Positions 33,850-42,843 of a DNA stretch of 64,000 nt are shown here, one piece after another. Source of the stretch: DASYXZ01 sp035308965 (GTDB lineage: Bacteria; Acidobacteriota; Terriglobia; UBA7540); the NCBI GenBank assembly GCA_035308965.1, contig DATGFN010000062.1, forward strand, positions 62,001-126,000, given 5' to 3'. Numbering within the stretch: the first letter of the stretch is position 1; each line of letters begins with the position of its first letter. Under the pieces are notes generated by a model. That model saw only the letters and a program-made list of their open reading frames with translations, had not been told where the DNA came from and made no database searches. The position numbers were made by a program, and so were the translations under genes.

Positions 33850-35399
33850 TATTCGTCCGTGCGCCTTAACTCCGCCATCATTTGCGCCACTGGCACGGCG
33901 CGGGTGGCGGCCAGGCTTGCGAAGAACACCAAACTTCCTGCCCCGCAAAGAACACAGAGGTAAATTAGGTTTGCCGCGCGGGTTTCCGGCAGGCTGAGGA
34001 AAGTGCGAATTTCTACAATCACTGCCGCCGCCAGCAAACCCGCCAAAAGGTTTTTGAAGGTGTACCAAACCAGCGATCTGTCGAATACTTTCCTGAGGTC
34101 GGCGAGATTGCGTTGATAAGTGAGGCCGATAGTCAAAACGGAAGCGGTCAAAAGGCCCATGGGAATGCCTTTGGCTCCCATGCCCAGCCCGCCCACGTAG
34201 ATCAAATCAAACGCCAGGGTGAGCCCGAAGAGGAGGTTGGCAAAGCGATAAAATACGGCGCCTTCGTGGCGCGCAAAGAAATAGAAGACCAAAACGCGGG
34301 TAAACGAATAGGGGATAAGGCTGAGGCTGTAATAGAAAAACACCATGGCCAGCAGGGCAGTCGATTCCGGCGTAAAGTTTCCCCGCTCAAAAACCAAACG
34401 AATAATGTTGCGGCTGAGCAGCAAACAAAAGACGGTGACTGGAACCACGATCGCGATTGAAATTTCTATGGCGTCCTGAAATATTTTTCGCTCCTCCGGT
34501 TGAGCCTGCCGGGCAACGGCTCGGCTAAGCGCGGGCAAGGCGACGGTCCCCACGCTTCCGGCGAGAACTTCCGCCAGTGTGGAGATGATTTTCAGACCGT
34601 AATTCAGGGCGGTCAAGGTGCCTTCGGGCAGAAAAGAGGCGATGATGCGCTCAACAATCACCACAACCTGCCAGGAAAACGCTCCCCCTAATTGTGCGGC
34701 GCCGGCCCCTCGAAGATTTTGAAACGCTTCCCCGCCGCCGCGCAGGGCAAAAGAGTAATGCACCGGAAACGAAACTAGAATCTGCCCGCCCAGAATGACA
34801 AAGAGAAGCGAATATCCCGCCAGGTATCCAATCACGATGCTGTAATAACCCAGGCGGCTGAACGCTCCGATGACTACTGCAATCACGATGGCGTTGCGAA
34901 TAAGGCCTGCGGCCGAAGGAAGGGCGAAATGGCCTTGGCTTAAAAGAAATGATCGAAATACTTCTGCAACGCCGGCAGGAACAATCACAAGGAACAGCCA
35001 ACGCGCGAGTTGTGCCGCCACCAGAGTCTGGGCTTCATTCAGTCCTGGCGCGATCCCTCGGATCACCCACGACGCCGTGGCAACGCCCAGCAAGACGATC
35101 GCGCCCAAAATAACAAAAATGACGCTCACGGCATAACTGAAGCCCCGCCACATATCTTCTTTTGAATGGCGGGCATCAAGTGTTCCGAAAAACGGCACCA
35201 GGGAAAACTGGCCCGTCGCGTAAAGGAGGTTGGTAATAATGTAAGGTATGGTGAAGGCAACGTAAAAAGTGTCTGACCTGCCCGAAAGCCCCAACCGGGC
35301 GGCAATGCTCGTTTCCACCAGGATGCCCGCAGCGCCCCCGAGCAGGGAAAATACGCCTACAATCATCGAACTGCGGAACAACTGTCGCTTGGAGGACAT
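33849..35399 (-). CDS. MurJ/MVF-family lipid flippase, copy A
   Basis: 516 residues with about 14 membrane helices. FSLLGGAAGILVETSIAARLGLSGRSDTFYVAF is the family N-terminus, and SFLLSQGHFALPSAAG and LPALSRAVAR are typical MurJ signatures. MurJ flips lipid II; in a polysaccharide locus a member can take the place of a Wzx flippase for the lipid-linked repeat unit. A near-paralogue lies directly upstream. Its stop overlaps the methyltransferase start. A housekeeping murJ is expected elsewhere in the genome, but that cannot be checked here. Confidence 0.88.
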   Translation of the reverse strand: MSSKRQLFRSSMIVGVFSLLGGAAGILVETSIAARLGLSGRSDTFYVAFTIPYIITNLLYATGQFSLVPFFGTLDARHSKEDMWRGFSYAVSVIFVILGAIVLLGVATASWVIRGIAPGLNEAQTLVAAQLARWLFLVIVPAGVAEVFRSFLLSQGHFALPSAAGLIRNAIVIAVVIGAFSRLGYYSIVIGYLAGYSLLFVILGGQILVSFPVHYSFALRGGGEAFQNLRGAGAAQLGGAFSWQVVVIVERIIASFLPEGTLTALNYGLKIISTLAEVLAGSVGTVALPALSRAVARQAQPEERKIFQDAIEISIAIVVPVTVFCLLLSRNIIRLVFERGNFTPESTALLAMVFFYYSLSLIPYSFTRVLVFYFFARHEGAVFYRFANLLFGLTLAFDLIYVGGLGMGAKGIPMGLLTASVLTIGLTYQRNLADLRKVFDRSLVWYTFKNLLAGLLAAAVIVEIRTFLSLPETRAANLIYLCVLCGAGSLVFFASLAATRAVPVAQMMAELRRTDE

Positions 35400-35412
35400 G
35401 GGTGTCTTGACG

Positions 35413-35440
35413 GGAATCAGAAGTCGGAAGACAGGAGGTC
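35413..35440. repeat. degenerate heptamer tract between the two flippase genes
   Basis: GGAATCA, GAAGTCG, GAAGACA, GGAGGTC read as four loosely related heptamers in the 135-bp gap between the flippase genes. Weak compared with the other tracts. Confidence 0.4.
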
Positions 35441-35534
35441 CCCAGCTTTTCTTTCGGTGGCATGGAAAGGGGGCTTCCGCTTCCTTTTCATCGTACCACG
35501 ATCATAAACTGCGCCCGAGGCGGGGGGCAGGCTG

Positions 35535-37085
35535 TCAATCCTCAGTGGACCTGAACTCCGCCACGATTTCTGCCAAAGGAACGGCTCGGGTAGCAGCGAG
35601 GACTGCGAAAAAAACCAGGGTCCCCGCGCCGCAGATTTCGCAGAGATACAGGAAATTTGCGCCCGCAGTTAGCGGATAGGGGATGTAGAGGCGCAGACCC
35701 ACGATGGCCAGTGCGGCGATGGAGCCGCCCAATAAATTTTTGGCCGCGAACCAACCCATGGACCGGTCGAAAATAATTCTCAGGTCCGCGATATTCCTCC
35801 GATAGGCCAACCCTGACGTGATAAGGCATGCGGTCAGAAGACCCATCGGGATGCCTCTGGCTCCCCATCCCATTCCGCCGACATAGATCAAATCAAAAAT
35901 AATAGTAAGTCCGTATAGAAAAGCGGCAAAACGAAGATAGGTTTTGCTCTCAAGACGCGCGAAAAGGCAGAAAGTAAGAACGCGCGTGAATGCGAAGGGT
36001 AAAAGAGCAAGACTGTAATAGAAAAACACCGTCGCCAGTAGTTGGGTGGATTCGGTTGTAAAATTTCCCCGCTCGAAAACCAGCCGGATGATACTCCGAT
36101 TAAGAAGCAGGCAGAGAATTACGGCGGCCAGAACGAACACGAATGAGATTTCCAAAGTGTCCCGGAATATCTTCCTTTCCATCGCCTGGGCCTTGTGAGC
36201 AACCGCCCTTGACAAAGCCGGAAACGAGACGGTGGCCACATTCCCCGCGAGTAAATCTGAAAGTGCGGACATGATTTTCAATCCATAGCCCAATGCGGTC
36301 AGCGTCCCAGCAGGGAGGAAGGAGGCAATAATACGCTCCACGATTACGGTCCCCTGCCATGCGAGAGCGCCGCCCAATTGAGCTCTGCCCGCTCCGTGCA
36401 GGTTGCGGAAGGCGGGTCCGCTCCCCCGCAATTCAAAGGTATAACGCGCCGGAAATGAAATCATGATTTGCGTTCCGGTGATAGTAAATGAAACGCAGTA
36501 ACCCACGAGGTAGCCCATCACAACGCTGTAATAGTTCATCCGATGGAAAGTGCCGATCACACTGGCAATCACCACCATGTTACAAAAAAAACCAGCAGCC
36601 GATGAGAGTGCGAATCGGCGTTGGCTGTAAAGGAACGACCGGAATACCTCCGCCACACCCGCCGGCAAAATGATGGGAAAGAGCCACCGGGTCAGTTGCG
36701 CAGCTAACATAGTTTGCTGCGGAGTAAACCCAGGGGCGATGCCCCGGATCACCCATGGCGCCGCCACGATGCCGACCAGGGCAATTCCCCCCAGCCCGAG
36801 AATAAACATATTGAGCACATAGCTGAACCCTTTCCAAAGGTCCTCAGGTGATTGGCGCGCTTCGAGGGCCCCGAAGAACGGGACCAGGGAAAACTGGCTG
36901 GTGGCGGCTAGCAAATTGGTAATGACGTATGGAACCGTGTAGGCAACATAAAAAGTGTCCGAGCCTTTGGACAATCCCAACCTGGCGGCAATACTCATCT
37001 CAATCACGACCCCCGTCAATCCGCCGAGCAGGGAGAAGCAACTAACTAGAATCGATCTGCGAAAGATCTCTCGCTTGGAAGCCAT
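35535..37085 (-). CDS. MurJ/MVF-family lipid flippase, copy B (tandem paralogue)
   Basis: 516 residues, same length as copy A and recognisably aligned along the whole length (FSLLGGLTGVVIEMSIAARLGLSKGSDTFYVAY; VIVERIIASFLPAGTLTALGYGLKIMSALSDLLAGNVATV). About half to two thirds of positions look identical, so this is an old tandem duplication. Both copies keep the same helix layout, so neither looks degenerate. They may flip different lipid-linked units or have divided the work. Starts 61 bp after the O-antigen ligase stop. Confidence 0.88.
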   Translation of the reverse strand: MASKREIFRRSILVSCFSLLGGLTGVVIEMSIAARLGLSKGSDTFYVAYTVPYVITNLLAATSQFSLVPFFGALEARQSPEDLWKGFSYVLNMFILGLGGIALVGIVAAPWVIRGIAPGFTPQQTMLAAQLTRWLFPIILPAGVAEVFRSFLYSQRRFALSSAAGFFCNMVVIASVIGTFHRMNYYSVVMGYLVGYCVSFTITGTQIMISFPARYTFELRGSGPAFRNLHGAGRAQLGGALAWQGTVIVERIIASFLPAGTLTALGYGLKIMSALSDLLAGNVATVSFPALSRAVAHKAQAMERKIFRDTLEISFVFVLAAVILCLLLNRSIIRLVFERGNFTTESTQLLATVFFYYSLALLPFAFTRVLTFCLFARLESKTYLRFAAFLYGLTIIFDLIYVGGMGWGARGIPMGLLTACLITSGLAYRRNIADLRIIFDRSMGWFAAKNLLGGSIAALAIVGLRLYIPYPLTAGANFLYLCEICGAGTLVFFAVLAATRAVPLAEIVAEFRSTED

Positions 37086-37146
37086 GGATTCACGAAAACA
37101 GGTCCGGGTCGCGGGTTTTAATCCAACCCATGTGACGAAAGTGTTC

Positions 37147-38511
37147 TTATGATTTTTCCTCTTGAGAGCTGCCCTTTAACCTTTCACTGGCGCGTTCCAC
37201 CACGAAAGGAGTGGTCACAATAAAGAGGAATACCATTAACACGGGTGAGGTGCCAAAGTTAAATTCGAAGATTCCCTCGGTAGCAAACGCCAGCACGCAT
37301 GAAAAGGCTGCTTCAGCGACCCAGACTGAATCAACTGTTGATGGGTCCCGCATGAGCTTGCGGCGAATTCGCAGGGCTTGGTGCGCGAACGCGACGATCA
37401 ACCATAACCAGGCAGCCAAACAGGGCAAGCCCCGCTCTGCCGCCAATTGAAGATAATCATCATGAAGATGTTCCCGATAGCCGACGATTGGACTCTTCCC
37501 TGGCGGCAGGTAGAGCGTGTAGGTCTCCGGGATATTATTGGGACCAACGCCGACCAACGGATGACTTTGAATCATGCGCAAGCCCACCTGCCACATCTCG
37601 AAACGGATGGCAAGAGACGGATCGGTGGAGGGGTGCTTTACGGAATCAATTCTCCTGCGAATAAGATCCGGGGAGATCCAATAACCAACCATTAAAAGAA
37701 CCGGCAGAACCCAGAGCCAGCGCGCCCGCCACCGTCCGACCAGGTAAATACAAGCGATGAATGAACCCAGCCAAATCCCACGAGAAAAATTAAGCACCAC
37801 CGAAGTCGCGATCATGACCAGGATCAGCCACCACCAAATCTTGCCGCGAGTGAATTGACGGCCACTCTCGGAAGCAGCATCGCGCGGGACTGTAATCCCG
37901 CGTACCGGACTTAAACCTGTGGTCATATGCCGGTCGAGGAGCAGAAAGGCAAAAAGCGCCAGAGAGACCAGCATTTGCTGCCCGCCAAAATTCATCCAGT
38001 GACCCATCAATCCATGGATTCGGTCCCCCCTCATATAAATATAAATCTGGCCCGGATGCAGTCTCTCTGCGGCGTGGTATTGCATCACGAATTGAAAGGC
38101 AGCCAATGCGCCCACAACGCCAGACTCCACAAACAAACCCTGATAAAGAAATTTCAGGTGCCTGGCACTGATCACCAAATTGACGGCCATCAGGAGAATG
38201 CTGAAGAGGACGAGCTTTCGCACCACGAATCCCCCCACCGCCGGATTCTCCGCCCAAAAAACCGAAATGACGGAAAAGAGGCAAAAAAGAGCCAGGGGTA
38301 ATTTAACTTGAGGGAATTCGGGCAAGCTCCTGGTGCGAACTACGTGGAGGGTGCAGGCAAAGCCGGCAAGTCCGAGAAATAGTTGTGCGACGAAAAGGGA
38401 AACAAGAAGCGTGAGGACGGACAGGCTAAAGAAAATTGAAGCCCACCGGACCAGAGCAGGCGCCGGGAGCTCGGCCCGCGCGGATTCAAGGAAACCACGT
38501 AAGCTTGTCAC
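37147..38511 (-). CDS. O-antigen ligase/polymerase (Wzy_C) family protein
   Basis: 454 residues with about 11 membrane helices. The large periplasmic-type loop carries GVGPNNIPETYTLYLPPGKS and YREHLHDDYLQLAAERG, the His- and Arg-bearing motif of WaaL/Wzy_C enzymes. These either ligate O-antigen to lipid A-core or polymerise repeat units. In this locus a polymerase (Wzy-like) role is likely. First gene of a minus-strand run of seven genes ending at 30049. A fold-back element lies about 90 bp upstream of the start. Confidence 0.9.
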   Translation of the reverse strand: MTSLRGFLESARAELPAPALVRWASIFFSLSVLTLLVSLFVAQLFLGLAGFACTLHVVRTRSLPEFPQVKLPLALFCLFSVISVFWAENPAVGGFVVRKLVLFSILLMAVNLVISARHLKFLYQGLFVESGVVGALAAFQFVMQYHAAERLHPGQIYIYMRGDRIHGLMGHWMNFGGQQMLVSLALFAFLLLDRHMTTGLSPVRGITVPRDAASESGRQFTRGKIWWWLILVMIATSVVLNFSRGIWLGSFIACIYLVGRWRARWLWVLPVLLMVGYWISPDLIRRRIDSVKHPSTDPSLAIRFEMWQVGLRMIQSHPLVGVGPNNIPETYTLYLPPGKSPIVGYREHLHDDYLQLAAERGLPCLAAWLWLIVAFAHQALRIRRKLMRDPSTVDSVWVAEAAFSCVLAFATEGIFEFNFGTSPVLMVFLFIVTTPFVVERASERLKGSSQEEKS

Positions 38512-38589
38512 TCGCTGGGGAAGAATTTATTCGGTTCAGCTTGAGAATTCAAGCGGGAACCCCACGTGCCGCCCGGGGCTCAAGTCAGA

Positions 38590-38731
38590 ACCGAAGTTCC
38601 GATAGTGTCCTAACGCGCGGGCCGCGGTCCCACGCATTGCATTAGGGCTCGCCGCAACTTAATTGATAACGAAAAAGCGGGCGAGGCACACGCGCTCCCA
38701 GGGATGCAAACCCGGAAACTACCGAAGTTCC
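38590..38731. mobile_element. fold-back element with 11-bp flanking direct repeat
   Basis: The element at about 38601-38720 starts GATAGTGTCCTAACG and ends CCCGGAAACT, with imperfect inverted ends (AGTGTCC/GGAAACT) and an interior rich in GCGGGC blocks. It resembles the elements at 62624-62856: both have TAGTGTCCTAA at one end and a GCGGGCGAG block followed by AAACC-GGA near the other. An 11-bp direct repeat ACCGAAGTTCC flanks it (38590-38600 and 38721-38731), which looks like a target-site duplication. No transposase. It lies between lon and the O-antigen ligase gene. Confidence 0.6.
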
Positions 38732-38761
38732 CCTTGAGCAGACGGCGATTCTCCCACCGGC

Positions 38762-41176
38762 TTAGTTAGGCTGCCCCACAGTTGCCGGGACCAACGAAGG
38801 GACTGGTTTGACACTCTCAATGGGCACGGGGTCTCTCTCGAGCGCTCTTTCCACGAGCTCTTGAATCGTTTTCACGTAATGAAGCTCGACGCCCTCCAGC
38901 ATTTCCGCCGTCAAATCCTCGCGCACGTTGGCCTCGTTGTCAGCAGGCAAAAGGACCTCGCGGACTCCCGCCCGCTTGGCCGCCAGGACTTTCTCTTTGA
39001 TACCGCCGATGGGCAGCACCTGCCCGCTCAGCGTTATTTCGCCGGTCATCGCCAGCCGCTCGCGAACCGGCCTGCGGGTCAGCGCCGAGACGAGCGTGGT
39101 GACCATGGTGACGCCGGCGGAGGGACCATCCTTGGGAATGGCGCCGGCGGGAACGTGGATATGGACATCGGAATTTTGGAAAAAGTCGGGATCGATGCCG
39201 TAATTCAACGCGTGAGTTCTCACCCAGGCCATGGCCGCCTGCATGGACTCCTGCATCACCTGACCCACGTGGCCCGTCATGGTGAAGTTTTTTCCGCCCT
39301 TCATTACATTCGCTTCCACAAAGAGAACATCGCCGCCGGTGGGCGTCCAGGCGAGCCCGACAGCGACTCCAGGCTGACGGGTACGTTCCACAATTTCGGC
39401 GTCCAGCCGAAAACGTTGGACGCCCAGGAAGGTCTCGACGCTTTGGGGAGTGACCACCAACTTTTCCGTGGAGCCTTCGGCGATTTTCCGCGCCTGCTTG
39501 CGGCACAGCGTGGCGATTTCCCGCTCCAGGCCCCGCACCCCCGCCTCCCGCGTGTAATGGCGAATTAAATGTGACATCGCCTCGCGAGTGAATTCAATTT
39601 GGTCAGGGCTTTTGATCCCGTGCTCCTCGGTCTGCTTGGGCACGAGATGGCGGAAGGCGATCTCAATTTTCTCGACCTCGGTGTAACCTTGCAATTCCAG
39701 CACTTCCATGCGATCGAGCAAAGGAGGAGGGATGGTGTCCAAAACGTTGGCGGTGCAAATGAACAGGACGCGGGAAAGATCAAACTGCACGTCGAGATAA
39801 TTATCGCGGAAGTGTGAATTTTGCTCGGGATCGAGGACTTCGAGCAGCGCGGAGGAAGGATCACCGCGGAAGTCGCGGCCAATCTTGTCCACCTCATCGA
39901 GCATGAAAATGGGGTCGCGCGTTTCGGCGCGCCGGATGCCCTGAATAATCTGTCCCGGCAGGGCGCCAATGTAAGTCCGCCGGTGGCCGCGGATCTCCGC
40001 TTCGTCGTGAATCCCTCCCAGTGACATACGCACAAATTTGCGGTCCAGCGCCCGGGCAATGGATTTGCCCAGCGACGTTTTGCCCACTCCGGGCGGCCCC
40101 GCGAAACATATAATGGGGCCCTTCATTTGCGGTTTCAGTTGCAGCACCGCCAGATAATCCAGGATGCGTTCCTTGATTTTTTCCAGATCGAAATGGTCCG
40201 CGTCCAAAACTTCCTTGGCTTTGTGCAGGTCCACTTTGAAATCGCTGATTTTGTTCCAGGGCAGAACCACCAGCCAATCGAGGTAGGTGCGGGTCACATG
40301 GTAATCGGCCGCCGCGGGCGACATTTTTGATAGCCGGTTCAACTCGCGCATCGCTTCTTTGCGCGCCTCTTCCGGCATGGCTGAGGCCTCGATCTTGCGC
40401 CGCAATTCGTCGATTTCCTGCTGCTCGTCGACGTCACCCAATTCCTTCTGGATCGCCTTCATTTGCTCGCGCAAGTAGTACTCGCGCTGCGTCTGGGTGA
40501 CCTGATCCTGAACATCCGATTGAATCTTGGAACGCAGTTGCTGCACCTCCACTTCCCGCGCCAGGTGTTTGTTCAACCGTTCCAAGCGCGTCTTGAGGTC
40601 GAAACTCTCCAGCAATTCCTGCTTCTCGGTGGAGGAAAGCGAGGGGAGGTTGGCGGCGATAAAATCCGACAGCCGGCCGGGGTCATCAATGTTCATCACT
40701 ACGGCCTGTAGATCGTCCGAAAGTGTTGGGGAAAGCTGGACCACCTGCTGGAACAGTGAGGACACACTGCGAACCAAGGCTTCGAAATCGGGAAGTTTTT
40801 CCGCCGCCGAGTCCTGAAGCGTTTTGACGCGCGCGCGCATATAGGGGTCGACTTGAAGAACTTCCTGGACGGCGATGCGTTGCAACCCTTCCACGAAAAT
40901 GAAGAGGCTCTGGCTGGGGAGCTTGATGATTTTGTGAATAAAGGCCACGGTCCCGATCTGATATAGGTCGACGGCCATCGGGTTGTCCACGCGCGGATCG
41001 CGTTGCGCCACCACGCCGATGAATTTTTCCTCTTCCTTCAACTCCGTGATCAGCTTCAAGGAGCTTTCTCGCCCCACGGTCAAGGGTAATATCGCATTCG
41101 GAAAAAGGACCGTATCCCGTACGGGCAGGATGGGTAATTCGGTAAAGTCGGTGTTTTTTTTCTGTTTGGTTGGCAT
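38762..41176 (-). CDS. lon: Lon ATP-dependent protease
   Basis: About 804 residues. The N-terminal substrate domain (LPILPVRDTVLFPNAILPLTVGRE) and a helical arm are followed by the AAA+ module: Walker A GPPGVGKTSLGKS, Walker B PIFMLDEVDK. The C-terminal S16 protease domain has the catalytic Ser in DGPSAGVTM and Lys in GGIKEKVLAAKRAGV. Degrades misfolded and regulatory proteins in the cytoplasm. I start at MPTKQKKN (ATG 41176), which has GAGG upstream; an extra 27-residue leader in frame lacks family support. No HAIR/CIRCE-type operator was recognised upstream. Confidence 0.97.
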   Translation of the reverse strand: MPTKQKKNTDFTELPILPVRDTVLFPNAILPLTVGRESSLKLITELKEEEKFIGVVAQRDPRVDNPMAVDLYQIGTVAFIHKIIKLPSQSLFIFVEGLQRIAVQEVLQVDPYMRARVKTLQDSAAEKLPDFEALVRSVSSLFQQVVQLSPTLSDDLQAVVMNIDDPGRLSDFIAANLPSLSSTEKQELLESFDLKTRLERLNKHLAREVEVQQLRSKIQSDVQDQVTQTQREYYLREQMKAIQKELGDVDEQQEIDELRRKIEASAMPEEARKEAMRELNRLSKMSPAAADYHVTRTYLDWLVVLPWNKISDFKVDLHKAKEVLDADHFDLEKIKERILDYLAVLQLKPQMKGPIICFAGPPGVGKTSLGKSIARALDRKFVRMSLGGIHDEAEIRGHRRTYIGALPGQIIQGIRRAETRDPIFMLDEVDKIGRDFRGDPSSALLEVLDPEQNSHFRDNYLDVQFDLSRVLFICTANVLDTIPPPLLDRMEVLELQGYTEVEKIEIAFRHLVPKQTEEHGIKSPDQIEFTREAMSHLIRHYTREAGVRGLEREIATLCRKQARKIAEGSTEKLVVTPQSVETFLGVQRFRLDAEIVERTRQPGVAVGLAWTPTGGDVLFVEANVMKGGKNFTMTGHVGQVMQESMQAAMAWVRTHALNYGIDPDFFQNSDVHIHVPAGAIPKDGPSAGVTMVTTLVSALTRRPVRERLAMTGEITLSGQVLPIGGIKEKVLAAKRAGVREVLLPADNEANVREDLTAEMLEGVELHYVKTIQELVERALERDPVPIESVKPVPSLVPATVGQPN

Positions 41177-41494
41177 AATTTCAAATCCTCTAACTTGATG
41201 TTCGCTCGCTTGCGATTCCACCCCCGCGCCGGGCCGGGGAGTGAACGGCGCGGGCATTCTACCACGCGCACGGAAAAGCGATGAATTTTCTATAGGTTAG
41301 GGTTCGATTGGACATCGCCTTTCCCGCCCTTTTCCCCGGTTCCTAAATGTTCGCAATTACATTTGATGCTGGAACACCTAAAGTTGGTGCTTTGAGGGCT
41401 CAACCTGGAACAAAAGGGCCGTGTGGCCATTGCGGGTACCCATGTGATAAAACTATTCTGAAAGCGCCCGCATACGCGGAGGGAGACGGATCTG
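41177..41494. other. intergenic region between divergent lon and mscS
   Basis: About 318 bp between two divergent genes, so it must carry both promoters. No confident -35/-10 pair, heat-shock operator or structured RNA could be picked out. A short frame with CGHCGYPC is open across it but overlaps the MscS start in another frame and has no ribosome binding site. Confidence 0.5.
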
Positions 41495-42634
41495 ATGCTT
41501 CAGGAAATGGCGAAAACCCTTCACCTATCTCCTGCAATCTTTTATCTCATCTGTTTTTTCGTCCTTTTAGTGGGCGCGTTCACTTTCGGATTCATTCTCA
41601 GTCGCATTTTCCGCAGGTGGTCGAAGGGAATTCATAACAACCCCGGTGAACTGCTTCTTGCTATAGGGGAATCGCTGGCCATCCCCTTATCCATTCTGAC
41701 CGCGGTTTACACGGCGCTTGAGGTGCTCACCTTACCTCAGACGTATGAACAAATCGGCTCCAAGATTATCTTCGGGCTGGTCGTTTTGGTCACTTTTTAT
41801 TTCCTGGCCAAAGTGGTGAATTTGTTTCTCACCCGTTGGGGGCTGCGAGACCCCGCCCTGGTCCGCGTCACCCAGCCCGCCAGCTTTATGGTTCGGATCA
41901 TTTTTGCCCTTCTGGCAGCCGTCATCATTTTCGAAAATCTGGGAATTCACCTGACCGCCGTTTGGACCACTCTCGGCGTGGGCAGCGTCGCGGTGGCCTT
42001 GGCCTTGCAGGAGACCCTCAGCAATTTTTTTGCAGGACTCTATTTGTTGGCGGACCGCCCAGTGAATCCCAATGACTACATTAAGCTGGACGCAGGTCAG
42101 GAGGGCTATGTGATACGTATTGGCTGGCGCTCCGCCGCCTTGCGCACGCTCTCCAATAACCTGGTGATCATTCCGAACGCAACCCTGGCCAAAGCGGTCA
42201 TCACCAATTACTCGATGCCCGTCGAACGGATGTCTTACTCATTGCCAGTAAGTGTGGCCTATGGCACCGACCCGAGGCGCGTGGAAAAAATTCTTGTGGA
42301 GGTGGCTCAACAGGCCGCGAGCGACGGAGTGGAAGGTTTGCTGTCGCAGCCCGAACCCAGTGCGAGCCTGATACCCGGCTTCGGGGCATCGTCGCTCGAT
42401 TTTTCCCTTAACCTCCAGGTGCGCCAGTTCTCGGACCAGTATTCGGTGCAAAGTGAACTTCGAAAACGGATTCTCGCCCGATTTCAAAAAGAGGGAATCG
42501 AGATGCCATTTCCCACGCGAAGCCTCGTGCTGGATAAATCCGTTGTCGCATCTCTGTCCGCCCCGGTAACGTCTTCCCGCCAGCCCGCATCTCCCCCCGT
42601 CGAACCGGAAAAGGAAACACCCACTGAATATTGA
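41495..42634 (+). CDS. MscS-family mechanosensitive ion channel
   Basis: 379 residues. Three or four membrane helices (residues about 11-35, 60-80, 90-112, 130-150), the last pore-lining one rich in Gly/Ala: TTLGVGSVAVALALQETLSNFFAG, followed by DRPVNPNDYIKL (beta domain) and IPNATLAKAVITNYS. The C-terminal soluble cage domain ends in a Pro-rich tail. Releases solutes under hypo-osmotic shock. The ATG at 41495 has GGGAG upstream. The extra N-terminal helices make it longer than E. coli MscS (286), closer to YnaI-type channels. Confidence 0.93.
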   Translation: MLQEMAKTLHLSPAIFYLICFFVLLVGAFTFGFILSRIFRRWSKGIHNNPGELLLAIGESLAIPLSILTAVYTALEVLTLPQTYEQIGSKIIFGLVVLVTFYFLAKVVNLFLTRWGLRDPALVRVTQPASFMVRIIFALLAAVIIFENLGIHLTAVWTTLGVGSVAVALALQETLSNFFAGLYLLADRPVNPNDYIKLDAGQEGYVIRIGWRSAALRTLSNNLVIIPNATLAKAVITNYSMPVERMSYSLPVSVAYGTDPRRVEKILVEVAQQAASDGVEGLLSQPEPSASLIPGFGASSLDFSLNLQVRQFSDQYSVQSELRKRILARFQKEGIEMPFPTRSLVLDKSVVASLSAPVTSSRQPASPPVEPEKETPTEY

Positions 42635-42815
42635 TCCGCTCGAATCGTCCCGCTCTCCGCGGGAGGCTTTGGCAACCACTCTCCTTGATTTCGCCGGCGG
42701 CCTGGATTAATCTATGGATTCCGAAAGTTTGGGCTGTTGATTGTTGGCTGCCGGTGGATTGCTTTCCTTAATTACCGGGGGCCGTTTGAATCCGGGCAAT
42801 CCCGGGTCGTATCTT

Positions 42816-42821
42816 TATAAT
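42816..42821 (+). promoter_or_regulatory. candidate -10 box upstream of superoxide dismutase
   Basis: TATAAT 22 nt before the first start codon, ahead of the AAGGAGGT ribosome binding site. No good -35 box at 17 nt. Plausible but unproven. Confidence 0.35.
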
Positions 42822-42843
42822 CTTAATTTACTAAGGAGGTCTC

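Noticed and set aside
41281..41340. GGGTTCGATT T-arm-like word suggesting a tRNA
   Set aside because: No acceptor stem, D-arm or anticodon arm can be folded around it.
41347..41637. Frame with a CGHCGYPC motif upstream of mscS
   Set aside because: Overlaps the MscS start in another frame, no ribosome binding site; Cys pattern is probably chance.
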